Below, piece after piece: positions 12,201-25,446 of a DNA stretch of 64,000 bases. Positions within the stretch are counted from its first letter, which is position 1. Every line of letters starts with the position of its first letter. The translations under genes and the position numbers were made by a program. A model generated the notes under the pieces. The model was not told the DNA's origin and searched no databases. It worked only from the letters and a program-made list of their open reading frames with translations. Source of the stretch: Cordylochernes scorpioides (lineage: Eukaryota > Arthropoda > Arachnida > Pseudoscorpiones > Chernetidae); contig CP092879.1 in the NCBI GenBank assembly GCA_030710605.1, positions 47,326,576-47,390,575 on the forward strand, given 5' to 3'.

Positions 12201-15200
12201 AAGGGGGGTTCTATAGCCATGATTCACTATATGGTATTACTAATATTGAGGTTTATTTTAGGCTCGTTATAAGGAGGGTTGCTATAGCCATGATTCACTA
12301 TATGGTATTACTAATATTGGTGTTTTTTTTAGATTCGTTATAAGGGGGGTTTCTATAGCCCTGGTTCACTATATGGTATTACTAATATTGAGGTTAATTT
12401 TAGGCTCGTTATAAGGAGGGTTGCTATAGCCATGATTCACTATATGGTATTACTAATATTGGTGTTTATTTTAGGTTCGTAATAAGGGGGGTTGCTATAG
12501 CCATGATTCACTATATGGTATTACTAATATTGAGGTTTATTTTAGGTTCGTTATAAGGGGGGTTTCTATAGCCATGATTCATTATATGATAATACTAATA
12601 TTGAGGTTTATTTTAGGTTCTTTATAAGGGGGGTTTCTATAGCCATGATCACTATATGGTATTACTAATATTGGTGTTTATTTTAGGTTCGTAATAAGGG
12701 GGGTTGCTATAGCCATGATTCACTATATGGTATTACTAATATTGAGGTTTATTTTAGGTTCATTATAAGGGGGGTTTCTATAGCCATGATTCACTATATG
12801 GTATTACTAATATTGAGGTTTATTTTAGGTTCGTTATAAGGGGGGTTGCTATAGCCATGATTCACTATATGGTATTACTAATATTGAGGTTTATTTTAGG
12901 CTCGTTATAAGGGGGGTTTCTATAGCCATGATTCACTATATGGTATTACTAATATTGGTGTTTATTTTAAGTTCGTTATAAGGGGGGTTTCTATAGCCAT
13001 GATTCACTATATGGTATTACTAATATTGAGGTTTATTTTAGGTTCGTAATAAGGGGGGTTTCTATAGCCATGATTCACTATATGGTATTACTAATATTGG
13101 TGTTTATTTTAGGTTCGTTATAAGGGGGGTTTCTATAGCCATGGTTCACTATATGGTATTACTAATATTTAGGTTTATTTTAGGTCCGTTATTATGGAGG
13201 TTGCTATAGCCCTGGTTCACTATATGGCATTATTAATATTGGTGTTTATTTTAGGTTCGTTATAAGGGGGGTTGCTATAGCCATGATTCACTATATGGTA
13301 TTACTAATATTGAGGTTTATTTTAGGCTCGTTATAAGGGGGGTTTCTATAGCCATGATTCACTATATGGTATTACTAATATTGGTGTTTATTTTAAGTTC
13401 GTTATAAGGGGGGTTTCTATAGCCATGATTCACTATATGGTATTACTAATATTGAGGTTTATTTTAGGTTCGTAATAAGGGGGGTTTCTATAGCCATGAT
13501 TCACTATATGGTATTACTAATATTGGTGTTTATTTTAGGTTCGTTATAAGGGGGGGTTTCTATAGCCATGGTTCACTATATGGTATTACTAATATTTAGG
13601 TTTATTTTAGGTCCGTTATTATGGAGGTTGCTATAGCCCTGGTTCACTATATGGCATTATTAATATTGGTGTTTATTTTAGGTCCTTTATAAGGGGAGTT
13701 CGCTATAGCCCTGGTTCACTATATGGTATTACAAATATTGAGGTTTATTTTAGGTTCGTTATAAGGGGGGTTTCTATAGCCATGATCCACTATAAGGTAT
13801 TACTAATATTGGTGTTTATTTAAGTTCGTTTTAAGGGGGTTGCTATAGCCATGATTCACTATATGGTATTACTAATATTGGTGTTTATTTTAGGTTCGTT
13901 ATAAGGGGGGTTGCTATAGCCATGATTCACTATATGGTATTACTAATATTGAGGTTTATTTTAGGTTCTTTATAAGGGGGGTTGCTATAGCCATGATTCA
14001 CTATATGGTATTACTAATATTGGTGTATTTTAGGTTCGTTATAAAGGGGTTTCTATAGCCATGAATCACTATATGATATTACTAATATTGGTGTTTATTT
14101 TAGGTTCGTTATAAGGGGGATTCGCTATAGCCATGATTCACTATATGGTATTACTAATATTGAGGTTTATTTTAGGTTCGTTATAAGGGGGTTTCTATAG
14201 CCATGATTCACTATATGGTATTACTAATATTGGTGTATTTTAGGTTCATTATAAGGGGGGTTTCTATAGCCATGATTCACTATATGGTGTAACTAATATT
14301 GAGGTTTATTTTAGGTTTGTTATAAGGGGGGTTGCTATAGCCATGATTCACTATATGGTATTACTAATATAGGTGTATATTTTAGGTTCGTTATAAGGGG
14401 GGTTTCTATAGCCATGATTCACTATATGGTATTACTAATATTGTGGTTTATTTTAGGCTCGTTATACGGAGGGTTGCTATAGCCATGATTCACTATATGG
14501 TATTACTAATATTGGTGTTTATTTTAGGTTCTTTATAAGGGGGGTTTCTATAGCCATGATTTACTATATGGTATTACTAATATTGGTGTTTATTTTAGGT
14601 TCCTTATAAGGGGGGTTTCTATAGCCATGGTTCACTATATGGTATTACTAATATTGGTGTTTATTTTAGGTTCGTTATAAGGGGGGTTGCTATAGCCATG
14701 GTTCACTATATGGTATTGCTAATATTGAGGTTTATTTTAGGCTCGTTATAAGGAGGGTTGCTATAGCCATGATTCACTATATGGTATTACTAATATTGGT
14801 GTTTATTTTAGGTTCGTTATAAGGGGGGTTTCTATAGCAATGATTCACTATATGGTATTACTAATATTGGTGTTTATTTTAGGTTCGTTATAAGGGGGTT
14901 TCTATAGCCATGATTCACTATATGGTATTACTAATATTGAGGTTTATTTTAGGTTCGTTATAAGGGGGGTTGCTATAGCCATGATTCAATATATGGTATT
15001 ACTAATATTGATGTTTATTTTAGGTTCATTATAAGGGGGGTTTCTATAGCCATGATTCACTATATGGTATTACTAATATTGAGGTTTATTTTAGGCTCGT
15101 TATAAGGAGGGTTGCTATAGCCATGATTCACTATATGGTATTACTAATATTGGTGTTTTTTTTAGGTTCGTTATAATGGGGATTTCTATAGCCCTGGTTC

Positions 15201-18200
15201 ACTATATGGTATTATTAATATTGAGGTTAATTTTAGGCTCGTTATAAGGAGGGTTGCTATAGCCATGATTCACTATATGGTATTACTAATATTGGTGTTT
15301 ATTTTAGGTTCGTTATAAGGGGGGTTTCTATAGCCATGATTCATTATATGATAATACTAATATTGAGGTTTATTTTAGGTTCTTTATAAGGGGGGTTTCT
15401 ATAACCATGATCACTATATGGTATTACCAATATTGAGGTTTATTTTAGGTTCATTATAAGGGGGGTTTCTATAGCCATGATTCACTATATGGTATTACTA
15501 ATATTGAGGTTTATTTTAGGTTCGTTATAAGGGGGGTTGCTATAGCCATGATTCACTATATGGTATTACTAATATTGAGGTTTATTTTAGGCTCGTTATA
15601 AGGGGGGTTTCTATAGCCACGATTCACTATATGGTATTACTAATATTGGTGTTTATTTTAAGTTCGTTATAAGGGGGGTTTCTATAGCCATGATTCACTA
15701 TATGGTATTACTAATATTGAGGTTTATTTTAGGTTCGTAATAAGGGGGGTTTCTATAGCCATGATTCACTATATGGTATTACTAATATTGGTGTTTATTT
15801 TAGGTTCGTTATAAGGGGGGTTTCTATAGCCATGGTTCACTATATGGTATTACTAATATTTAGGTTTATTTTAGGTCCGTTATTATGGAGGTTGCTATAG
15901 CCCTGGTTCACTATATGGCATTATTAATATTGGTGTTTATTTTAGGTCCGTTATAAGGGGAGTTCGCTATAGCCCTGGTTCACTATATGGTATTACAAAT
16001 ATTGAAGTTTATTTTAGGTTCGTTATAAGGGGGGTTTCTATAGCCATGATCCACTATAAGGTATTACTAATATTGGTGTTTATTTAAGTTCGTTTTAAGG
16101 GGGGTTGCTATAGCCATAATTCACTATATGGTATTACTAATATTGGTGTTTATTTTAGGTTCGTTATAAGGGGGGTTGCTATAGCCATGATTCACTATAT
16201 GGTATTACTAATATTGAGGTTTATTTTAGGCTCGTTATAAGGGAGGTTTCTATAGCCATGATTCACTATATGGTATTACTAATATTGGTGTTTATTTTAA
16301 GTTCGTTATAAGGGGGGTTTCTATAGCCATGATTCACTATATGGTATTACTAATATTGAGGTTTATTTTAGGTTCGTAATAAGGGGGGGTTTCTATAGCC
16401 ATGATTCACTATATGGTATTACTAATATTGGTGTTTATTTTAGGTTCGTTATAAGGGGGGTTTCTATAGCCATGGTTCACTATATGGTATTACTAATATT
16501 TAGGTTTATTTTAGGTCCGTTATTATGGAGGTTGCTATAGCCCTGGTTCACTATATGGCATTATTAATATTGGTGTTTATTTTAGGTCCTTTATAAGGGG
16601 AGTTCGCTATAGCCCTGGTTCACTATATGGTATTACAAATATTGAGGTTTATTTTAGGTTCGTTATAAGGGGGGTTTCTATAGCCATGATCCACTATAAG
16701 GTATTACTAATATTGGTGTTTATTTATGTTCGTTTTAAGGGGGGTTGCTATAGCCATGATTCACTATATGGTATTACTAATATTGGTGTTTATTTTAGGT
16801 TCGTTATAAGGGGGGTTGCTATAGCCATGATTCACTATATGGTATTACTAATATTGAGGTTTATTTTAGGTTCTTTATAAGGGGGGTTGCTATAGCCATG
16901 ATTCACTATATGGTATTACTAATATTGGTGTATTTTAGGTTCGTTATAAAGGGGTTTCTATAGCCATGATTCACTATATGATATTACTAATATTGGTGTT
17001 TATTTTAGGTTCGTTATAAGGGGGGTTCGCTATAGCCATGATTCACTATATGGTATTACTAATATTGAGGTTTATTTTAGGTTCGTTATAAGGGGGTTTC
17101 TATAGCCATGATTCACTATATGGTATTACTAATATTGGTGTATTTTAGGTTCATTATAAGGGGGGTTTCTATAGCCATGATTCACTATATGGTGTAACTA
17201 ATATTGAGGTTTATTTTAGGTTTGTTATAAGGGGGGGTTTCTATAGCCATGGTTCACTATATGGTATTACTAATATTGGTGTTTATTTTAGGTTCGTTAT
17301 AAGGGGGGTTTCTATAGCCATGGTTCACTATATGGTATTACTAATATTTAGGTTTATTTTAGGTCCGTTATTATGGAGGTTGCTATAGCCCTGGTTCACT
17401 ATATGGCATTATTAATATTGGTGTTTATTTTAGGTCCTTTATAAGGGGAGTTCGCTATAGCCCTGGTTCACTATATGGTATTACAAATATTGAGGTTTAT
17501 TTTAGGTTCGTTATAAGGGGGGTTTCTATAGCCATGATCCACTATAAGGTATTACTAATATTGGTGTTTATTTAAGTTCGTTTTAAGGGGGGTTGCTATA
17601 GCCATGATTCACTATATGGTATTACTAATATTGGTGTTTATTTTAGGTTCGTTATAAGGGGGGTTGCTATAGCCATGATTCACTATATGGTATTACTAAT
17701 ATTGAGGTTTATTTTAGGTTCTTTATAAGGGGGGTTGCTATAGCCATGATTCACTATATGGTATTACTAATATTGGTGTATTTTAGGTTCGTTATAAAGG
17801 GGTTTCTATAGCCATGAATCACTATATGATATTACTAATATTGGTGTTTATTTTAGGTTCGTTATAAGGGGGATTCGCTATAGCCATGATTCACTATATG
17901 GTATTACTAATATTGAGGTTTATTTTAGGTTCGTTATAAGGGGGTTTCTATAGCCATGATTCACTATATGGTATTACTAATATTGGTGTATTTTAGGTTC
18001 ATTATAAGGGGGGTTTCTATAGCCATGATTCACTATATGGTGTAACTAATATTGAGGTTTATTTTAGGTTTGTTATAAGGGGGGTTGCTATAGCCATGAT
18101 TCACTATATGGTATTACTAATATAGGTGTATATTTTAGGTTCGTTATAAGGGGGGTTTCTATAGCCATGATTCACTATATGGTATTACTAATATTGTGGT

Positions 18201-21200
18201 TTATTTTAGGCTCGTTATACGGAGGGTTGCTATAGCCATGATTCACTATATGGTATTACTAATATTGGTGTTTATTTTAGGTTCTTTATAAGGGGGGTTT
18301 CTATAGCCATGATTTACTATATGGTATTACTAATATTGGTGTTTATTTTAGGTTCCTTATAAGGGGGGTTTCTATAGCCATGGTTCACTATATGGTATTA
18401 CTATTATTGGTGTTTATTTTAGGTTCGTTATAAGGGGGGTTGCTATAGCCATGGTTCACTATATGGTATTGCTAATATTGAGGTTTATTTTAGGCTCGTT
18501 ATAAGGAGGGTTGCTATAGCCATGATTCACTATATGGTATTACTAATATTGGTGTTTATTTTAGGTTCGTTATAAGGGGGGTTTCTATAGCAATGATTCA
18601 CTATATGGTATTACTAATATTGGTGTTTATTTTAGGTTCGTTATAAGGGGGGTTGCTATAGCCATGATTCAATATATGGTATTACTAATATTGATGTTTA
18701 TTTTAGGTTCATTATAAGGGGGGTTTCTATAGCCATGATTCACTATATGGTATTACTAATATTGAGGTTTATTTTAGGCTCGTTATAAGGAGGGTTGCTA
18801 TAGCCATGATTCACTATATGGTATTACTAATATTGGTGTTTTTTTTAGGTTCGTTATAATGGGGATTTCTATAGCCCTGGTTCACTATATGGTATTATTA
18901 ATATTGAGGTTAATTTTAGGCTCGTTATAAGGAGGGTTGCTATAGCCATGATTCACTATATGGTATTACTAATATTGGTGTTTATTTTAGGTTCGTTATA
19001 AGGGGGGTTTCTATAGCCATGATTCATTATATGATAATACTAATATTGAGGTTTATTTTAGGTTCTTTATAAGGGGGGTTTCTATAACCATGATCACTAT
19101 ATGGTATTACCAATATTGAGGTTTATTTTAGGTTCATTATAAGGGGGGTTTCTATAGCCATGATTCACTATATGGTATTACTAATATTGAGGTTTATTTT
19201 AGGTTCGTTATAAGGGGGTTGCTATAGCCATGATTCACTATATGGTATTACTAATATTGAGGTTTATTTTAGGCTCGTTATAAGGGGGGTTTCTATAGCC
19301 ACGATTCACTATATGGTATTACTAATATTGGTGTTTATTTTAAGTTCGTTATAAGGGGGGGTTTCTATAGCCATGATTCACTATATGGTATTACTAATAT
19401 TGAGGTTTATTTTAGGTTCGTAATAAGGGGGGTTTCTATAGCCATGATTCACTATATGGTATTACTAATATTGGTGTTTATTTTAGGTTCGTTATAAGGG
19501 GGGTTTCTATAGCCATGGTTCACTATATGGTATTACTAATATTTAGGTTTATTTTAGGTCCGTTATTATGGAGGTTGCTATAGCCCTGGTTCACTATATG
19601 GCATTATTAATATTGGTGTTTATTTTAGGTCCGTTATAAGGGGAGTTCGCTATAGCCCTGGTTCACTATATGGTATTACAAATATTGAAGTTTATTTTAG
19701 GTTCGTTATAAGGGGGGTTTCTATAGCCATGATCCACTATAAGGTATTACTAATATTGGTGTTTATTTAAGTTCGTTTTAAGGGGGGTTGCTATAGCCAT
19801 AATTCACTATATGGTATTACTAATATTGGTGTTTATTTTAGGTTCGTTATAAGGGGGGTTGCTATAGCCATGATTCACTATATGGTATTACTAATATTGA
19901 GGTTTATTTTAGGCTCGTTATAAGGGAGGTTTCTATAGCCATGATTCACTATATGGTATTACTAATATTGGTGTTTATTTTAAGTTCGTTATAAGGGGGG
20001 TTTCTATAGCCATGATTCACTATATGGTATTACTAATATTGAGGTTTATTTTAGGTTCGTAATAAGGGGGGTTTCTATAGCCATGATTCACTATATGGTA
20101 TTACTAATATTGGTGTTTATTTTAGGTTCGTTATAAGGGGGGTTTCTATAGCCATGGTTCACTATATGGTATTACTAATATTTAGGTTTATTTTAGGTCC
20201 GTTATTATGGAGGTTGCTATAGCCCTGGTTCACTATATGGCATTATTAATATTGGTGTTTATTTTAGGTCCTTTATAAGGGGAGTTCGCTATAGCCCTGG
20301 TTCACTATATGGTATTACAAATATTGAGGTTTATTTTAGGTTCGTTATAAGGGGGGTTTCTATAGCCATGATCCACTATAAGGTATTACTAATATTGGTG
20401 TTTATTTATGTTCGTTTTAAGGGGGGGTTGCTATAGCCATGATTCACTATATGGTATTACTAATATTGGTGTTTATTTTAGGTTCGTTATAAGGGGGGTT
20501 GCTATAGCCATGATTCACTATATGGTATTACTAATATTGAGGTTTATTTTAGGTTCTTTATAAGGGGGGTTGCTATAGCCATGATTCACTATATGGTATT
20601 ACTAATATTGGTGTATTTAGGTTCGTTATAAAGGGGTTTCTATAGCCATGATTCACTATATGATATTACTAATATTGGTGTTTATTTTAGGTTCGTTATA
20701 AGGGGGGTTCGCTATAGCCATGATTCACTATATGGTATTACTAATATTGAGGTTTATTTTAGGTTCGTTATAAGGGGGTTTCTATAGCCATGATTCACTA
20801 TATGGTATTACTAATATTGGTGTATTTTAGGTTCATTATAAGGGGGGTTTCTATAGCCATGATTCACTATATGGTGTAACTAATATTGAGGTTTATTTTA
20901 GGTTTGTTATAAGGGGGGTTTCTATAGCCATGATTCACTATATGGTATTACTAATATTGGTGTATTTTAGGTTCGTAAAAAGGGGGGTTTCTATAGCCAT
21001 GATTCACTATATGGTATTACTAATATTGAGGTTTATTTTAGGTTTGTTATAAGGGGGGTTGCTATAGCCATGATTCACTATATGGTATTACTAATATAGG
21101 TGTATATTTTAGGTTCGTTATAAGGGGGGTTTCTATAGCCATGATTCACTATATGGTATTACTAATATTGTGGTTTATTTTAGGCTCGTTATAAGGAGGG

Positions 21201-22650
21201 TTGCTATAGCCATGATTCACTATATGGTATTACTAATATTGGTGTTTATTTTAGGTTCTTTATAAGGGGGGTTTCTATAGCCATGATTTACTATATGGTA
21301 TTACTAATATTGGTGTTTATTTTAGGTTCCTTATAAGGGGGGGTTTCTATAGCCATGGTTCACTATATGGTATTACTAATATTGGTGTTTATTTTAGGTT
21401 CGTTATAAGGGGGGTTGCTATAGCCATGGTTCACTATATGGTATTACTAATATTGAGGTTTATTTTAGGCTCGTTATAAGGAGGGTTGCTATAGCCATGA
21501 TTCACTATATGGTATTACTAATATTGGTGTTTATTTTAGGTTCGTTATAAGGGGGGTTTCTATAGCAATGATTCACTATATGGTATTACTAATATTGGTG
21601 TTTATTTTAGGTTCGTTATAAGGGGGGTTTCTATAGCCATGATTCACTATATGGTATTACTAATATTGAGGTTTATTTTAGGTTCGTTATAAGGGGGGTT
21701 GCTATAGCCATGATTCAATATATGGTATTACTAATATTGATGTTTATTTTAGGTTCATTATAAGGGGGGTTTCTATAGCCATGATTCACTATATGGTATT
21801 ACTAATATTGAGGTTTATTTTAGGCTCGTTATAAGGAGGGTTGCTATAGCCATGATTCACTATATGGTATTACTAATATTGGTGTTTTTTTTAGGTTCGT
21901 TATAAGGGGGATTTCTATAGCCCTGGTTCACTATATGGTATTATTAATATTGAGGTTAATTTTAGGCTCGTTATAAGGAGGGTTGCTATAGCCATGATTC
22001 ACTATATGGTATTACTAATATTGGTGTTTATTTTAGGTTCGTAATAAGGGGGGTTGCTATAGCCATGATTCACTATATGGTATTACTAATATTGAGGTTT
22101 ATTTTAGGTTCGTTATAAGGGGGGTTTCTATAGCCATGATTCATTATATGATAATACTAATATTGAGGTTTATTTTAGGTTCGTTATAAGGGGGGTTTCT
22201 ATAGCCATGATTCACTATATGGTATTACTAATATTGAGGTTTATTTTAGGTTCGTAATAAGGGGGGTTGCTATAGCCATGATTCACTATATGGTATTACT
22301 AATATTGAGGTTTATTTTAGGCTCGTTATAAGGGGGGTTCTATAGCCATGATTCACTATATGGTATTACTAATATTGGTGTTTATTTTAAGTTCGTTATA
22401 AGGGGGGTTTCTATAGCCATGATTCACTATATGGTATTACTAATATTGAGGTTTATTTTAGGTTCGTTATAAGGGGGGTTTCTATAGCCATGATTCACTA
22501 TATGGTATTACTAATATTGAGGTTTATTTTAGGTTTGTTATAAGGGGGGGTTTCTATAGCCATGATTCACTATATGGTATTACTAATATTGAGGTTTATT
22601 TTAAGTTCGTTATAAGGGGGGTTCGCTATAGCCCTGGTTCCCTATATGGT
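6231..22650 (+). repeat. ~70-bp satellite array, about 16.4 kb
   Basis: Uninterrupted tandem array of a 68-72 bp monomer, roughly 230 copies. Conserved blocks in order are TATAGCCATGATTCACTATA, TGGTATTACTAATATTG, a variable (AGG/GTG)TTTATTTTAGG, then TTCGTTATAAGGGGGGTT. Monomers fall into classes (ATTGAGGTTT or ATTGGTGT, GGTTTC or GGTTGC or GGTTCGC, CCATGATTC or CCCTGGTTC). Monomer order repeats over kilobases, for example at offsets of about 1,685 bp (8011 and 9696) and about 3,683 bp (15401 and 19084). Short ORFs in it are by-products of the period. The sequence alone does not show whether it is centromeric, heterochromatic or dispersed. Confidence 0.97.
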
Positions 22651-22918
22651 ATAACTAATTAAAGGTAAAGACTCTACTAGTAAGGTATATAAATAAAGAA
22701 GGATCAGAAGATGAGTTTCTTTTATTGTATGAATGCTACGAGCTTTCGGGCAAAAGCCCTTCGACAGGCAAAAATATAACTATACTAAGAAAGATACCGA
22801 TTTATATATGTTAATCTTAACAGAAGACCGTTTTTTGAGAAAAGTAAATATTGAATCTGCAGTCTGAAACCACGAGACGGCGCGTGGTTTGGGCTATTGA
22901 AATAAACATGTGGGAGGT

Positions 22919-23707
22919 TTAAATGTAGTTTGTGTAGGCTGCGGGGATGTCAATTTTTCTATTTATGCTGTGTAGCTTGGATGAAACTATGGATTCCAGA
23001 ACTAATCTCTGGTGTAGGTTGGAGATATTTTTGTAGTGAATGGTTGGGTTAGCAGTGTCAAAGGAATGGCCAGAAGATGCAATGTGTTGGAAAATAAGGG
23101 AACGGGTATCTCGGCTGGTGATGTTGCGTGTGTGTTCGGACATTCTGATGGCGATGGTTCTACCGGTCTCTACCACATAGGTGGCAGGACACTGTTGGCA
23201 CGAGACCGAGTAGACTGCCCCAGAAGATGTTAGAGGATCAGTGGAGGAGTCGGTTTTTGTGATGGGATGCCTAAGGAGTGAGTGGAGGTTAGGTGTGTTA
23301 GTAAAAAAGGTATGGATGCCAAAGGGTTTGAGGAAACGGGAGAGGTTAACTGAGAGGGGAGAGAATGGGATCACACATGTGGATTTGTAAGTTGCAGGAG
23401 GGTTGAGAGGAACAGGTGAATAGGTGTGTTTTTCTATGAAGGATAGAGGGAAACCTGAAATTGTAAGATGGGAGATGATGCGGTTCTTTTCAATAGTTTT
23501 GAAAATGGGGAGTGAGCAGTGGGTTAATAGGCGGCGGGTGAGGGCTTCAACTATATTGATTTTGTGGGAGGTTGGACAGTGTGACCTATAATGGGTGTAT
23601 CTGGGGGGGTGGTTTTTCTTGTAGTAGACTGTGGTATGGTAGGTGTTTGGGGTGCGTATGACTAGGACGTCCAGGAAAGGAATAACAAGCTCATGTTCTC
23701 TCTCAAG
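22919..23707 (-). pseudogene. Penelope-like RT C-terminus plus GIY-YIG endonuclease, left copy
   Basis: Open minus-strand frame of about 260 codons ending at 22919, with no upstream start because the copy is 5' truncated at the palindrome centre. In order: the RT-distal motif PFLDVLVIR, a basic linker (SHKINIVEALTRR), then the GIY-YIG nuclease with GAVYSVSCQQC (CX2C insertion), TYVVETGRT, EHTRNI, FQHIASSGHSF and RLVLESI. In the right copy the core reads YVGETGRT; here the Gly is Val, which changes a residue near the active-site turn. The nuclease would nick target DNA to prime reverse transcription. Without an RT catalytic domain this copy cannot be autonomous. Confidence 0.8.
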
Positions 23708-23822
23708 AGACTACAATCCCAACATCACATTCACTCTTGAGAGAGAACATGAGCTTGTTATTCCTTTCCTGGACGTCCTAGTCATACGCACCCCAAACAC
23801 CTACCATACCACAGTCTACTAC
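23621..23822. repeat. Near-perfect palindrome at Penelope dimer centre
   Basis: Arms of 89 bp (23621-23709 and 23734-23822) appear perfectly complementary, with a 24-bp spacer (23710-23733). Arm identity this high implies a recent origin or gene conversion. It forms the head-to-head junction of the two Penelope copies. Confidence 0.9.
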
Positions 23823-25221
23823 AGAATAGAAATTCGGCTCAATCACAGACTGAGCCAGGGATGATATAGGCTCAACAGCGGCCCTTGCATCCCAGGCTTT
23901 CGCTGAAATCTAGATCCACACAGCCAGAAGGAATGATGCATTCTCCATGCACCGAGCGGCCATTGGTAGGCCCCTCGCGCCCCGCCATTATGGTCTGGCT
24001 CCATGGGGTTGACCATTCACCCACAGGCGTCACCGAGAGTTCATTGGCAAGGTTGCTGACCGAGCCCCCTCGTTCGGACTTAGAAAGACCCGTCCTACGC
24101 TCCAATAGGACTCCCCCCCCTTTAGCCCTCGTACCCTTATCCAGTACTCCCTGAATCTGCCGTCGAATCAAGGACCTCTGAGGTACGAGGTTTACACGGG
24201 GCACCAATGTGAAGGCGGGAGGGTGGTACTGCTGTGTGCACCCCTTGGTTTTTCAACACCAGGCCTAGCCCTGGTGCAATTTCCGCGCACGGCAAGGACG
24301 CTCCCAATGGCGCACACACAGAGCGAAGACCAAAGAGTTTCAAGACACGTGCGCCTCGCCTCAGACAACCAAGGACAGACGGCCAGCTTACAGCTTCACT
24401 GGACGTCAGTCAGTGGCACCCCTACGGAGGACACACGCAGAGACGCCTCTCCACTCACTCCTCTAGAGTGATTGTAGAGGACGGGAAAAACTTCTACCCC
24501 GTTACACACAGTCTACTACAAGAAAAACCACCCCCCCAGATACACCCATTATAGGTCACACAGTCCAACCTCCCACAAAATCAATATAGTTAAAGCCCTC
24601 ACCCGCCGCCTATTAACCCACTGCTCAGTCCCCATTTTCAAAACTATTGAAAAGAACCGCATCATCTCCCATCTTACAATTTCAGGTTTCCCTCTATCCT
24701 TCATAGAAAAACACACCTATTCACCTGTTCCTCTCAACCCTCCTGCAACTTACAAATCCACATGTGTGATCCGATTCTCTCCCCTCTCAGTTAACCTCTC
24801 CCGTTTCCTCAAACCCTTTGGCATCCGTACCTTTTTTACTAACACACATAACCTTCACTCACTCCTTAGGCATCCCATCACAAAAACCGACTCCTCCACT
24901 GATCCTCTAACATCTTCTGGGGCAGTCTACTCGGTCTCGTGCCAACAGTGTCCTGCCACCTATGTGGGAGAGACCGGTAGAACCATCGCCATCAGAATGT
25001 CCGAACACACACGCAACATCACCAACCGAGATACCCGTTCCCTTATTTTCCAACACATTGCATCTTCTGGCCATTCCTTTGACACTGCTAACCCAACCAT
25101 TCACTACAAAAATATATCCAACCTATACCAGAGATTAGTTCTGGAATCAATAGTTTCATCCAAGCTACACAGCATAAATAGAAAAATTGACATCCCCGCA
25201 GCCTACACAAACTACATTTAA
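23711..25221 (+). pseudogene. Penelope-like RT C-terminus plus GIY-YIG endonuclease, right copy, interrupted
   Basis: Coding starts inside RT at NPNITFTLER (about 23716) and PFLDVLVIR (about 23761), is broken at 23823 by a 683-bp insertion, and resumes in a continuous frame from 24508 (TVYYKKNHPPRYTHYRSHS) to the stop at 25221. The nuclease part carries YSVSCQQC, YVGETGRT, EHTRNI, QHIASSGHSF and LVLESI, all GIY-YIG hallmarks in their usual order. It is followed by a 3' UTR whose end has the CTGTCGA-hairpin-GAAAGC motif at 25373-25400. The 5' part of the element is missing. Confidence 0.8.
23824..24506. mobile_element. Unclassified 683-bp GC-rich insertion with 14-bp direct repeats
   Basis: The insertion is flanked by CACAGTCTACTACA at 23810-23823 and again at 24507-24520, and it splits the Penelope coding frame cleanly. 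Base composition is far more GC-rich than anything around it. There is no poly(A) tail or terminal inverted repeat. On the minus strand TTGGTGCCCCGTGT (about 24210-24194) resembles an LTR-element primer binding site, but there is no LTR pair. The 14-bp duplication suggests retrotransposition primed by a LINE or Penelope enzyme. ORFs inside show no recognisable domain. Confidence 0.6.
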
Positions 25222-25446
25222 ACCTCCCACATGTTTATTTCAATAGCCCAAACCACGCGCCGTCTCGTGGTTTCAGACTGCAGATTCAATATTTACTTTT
25301 CTCAAAAAACGGTCTTCTGTTAAGATTAACATATAAAAATCGGTATCTTTCTTAGTATAGTTATATTTTTGCCTGTCGAAGGGCTTTTGCCCGAAAGCTC
25401 GTAGCATTCATACAATAAAAGAAACTCATCTTCTGATCCTTCTTTA

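Larger units (their letters stand above)
22660..25446. mobile_element. Penelope-like element, head-to-head inverted dimer inside satellite
   Basis: Two 5'-truncated copies of one Penelope-like element meet head to head: the left reads on the minus strand (22672-23709), the right on the plus strand (23711-25440). Their 3' ends (matching CTTTCGGGCAAAAGCCC and AAAGAAACTCATCTTC) face outwards. The twelve bases GGTATAACTAAT lie on both sides (22648-22659 and 25447-25458), consistent with a target duplication in a satellite monomer. The right copy carries an extra 683-bp insertion. Inverted partial copies are known for Penelope insertions, so this is probably one insertion event. Confidence 0.85.

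Noticed and set aside
6231-22650. CRISPR-like or VNTR regulatory array
   Set aside because: There are no unique spacers; the whole unit repeats. The sequence is clearly eukaryotic.
24194-24210. LTR element in the 683-bp insertion based on a primer-site-like word
   Set aside because: Only one possible LTR, no TG...CA pair and a 14-bp target duplication, all against normal LTR integration. Kept only as a hint.
23872-24554. ORFs in the 683-bp insertion
   Set aside because: Overlapping frames on both strands with Ser/Pro/Arg-rich, low-complexity products; no motif found.
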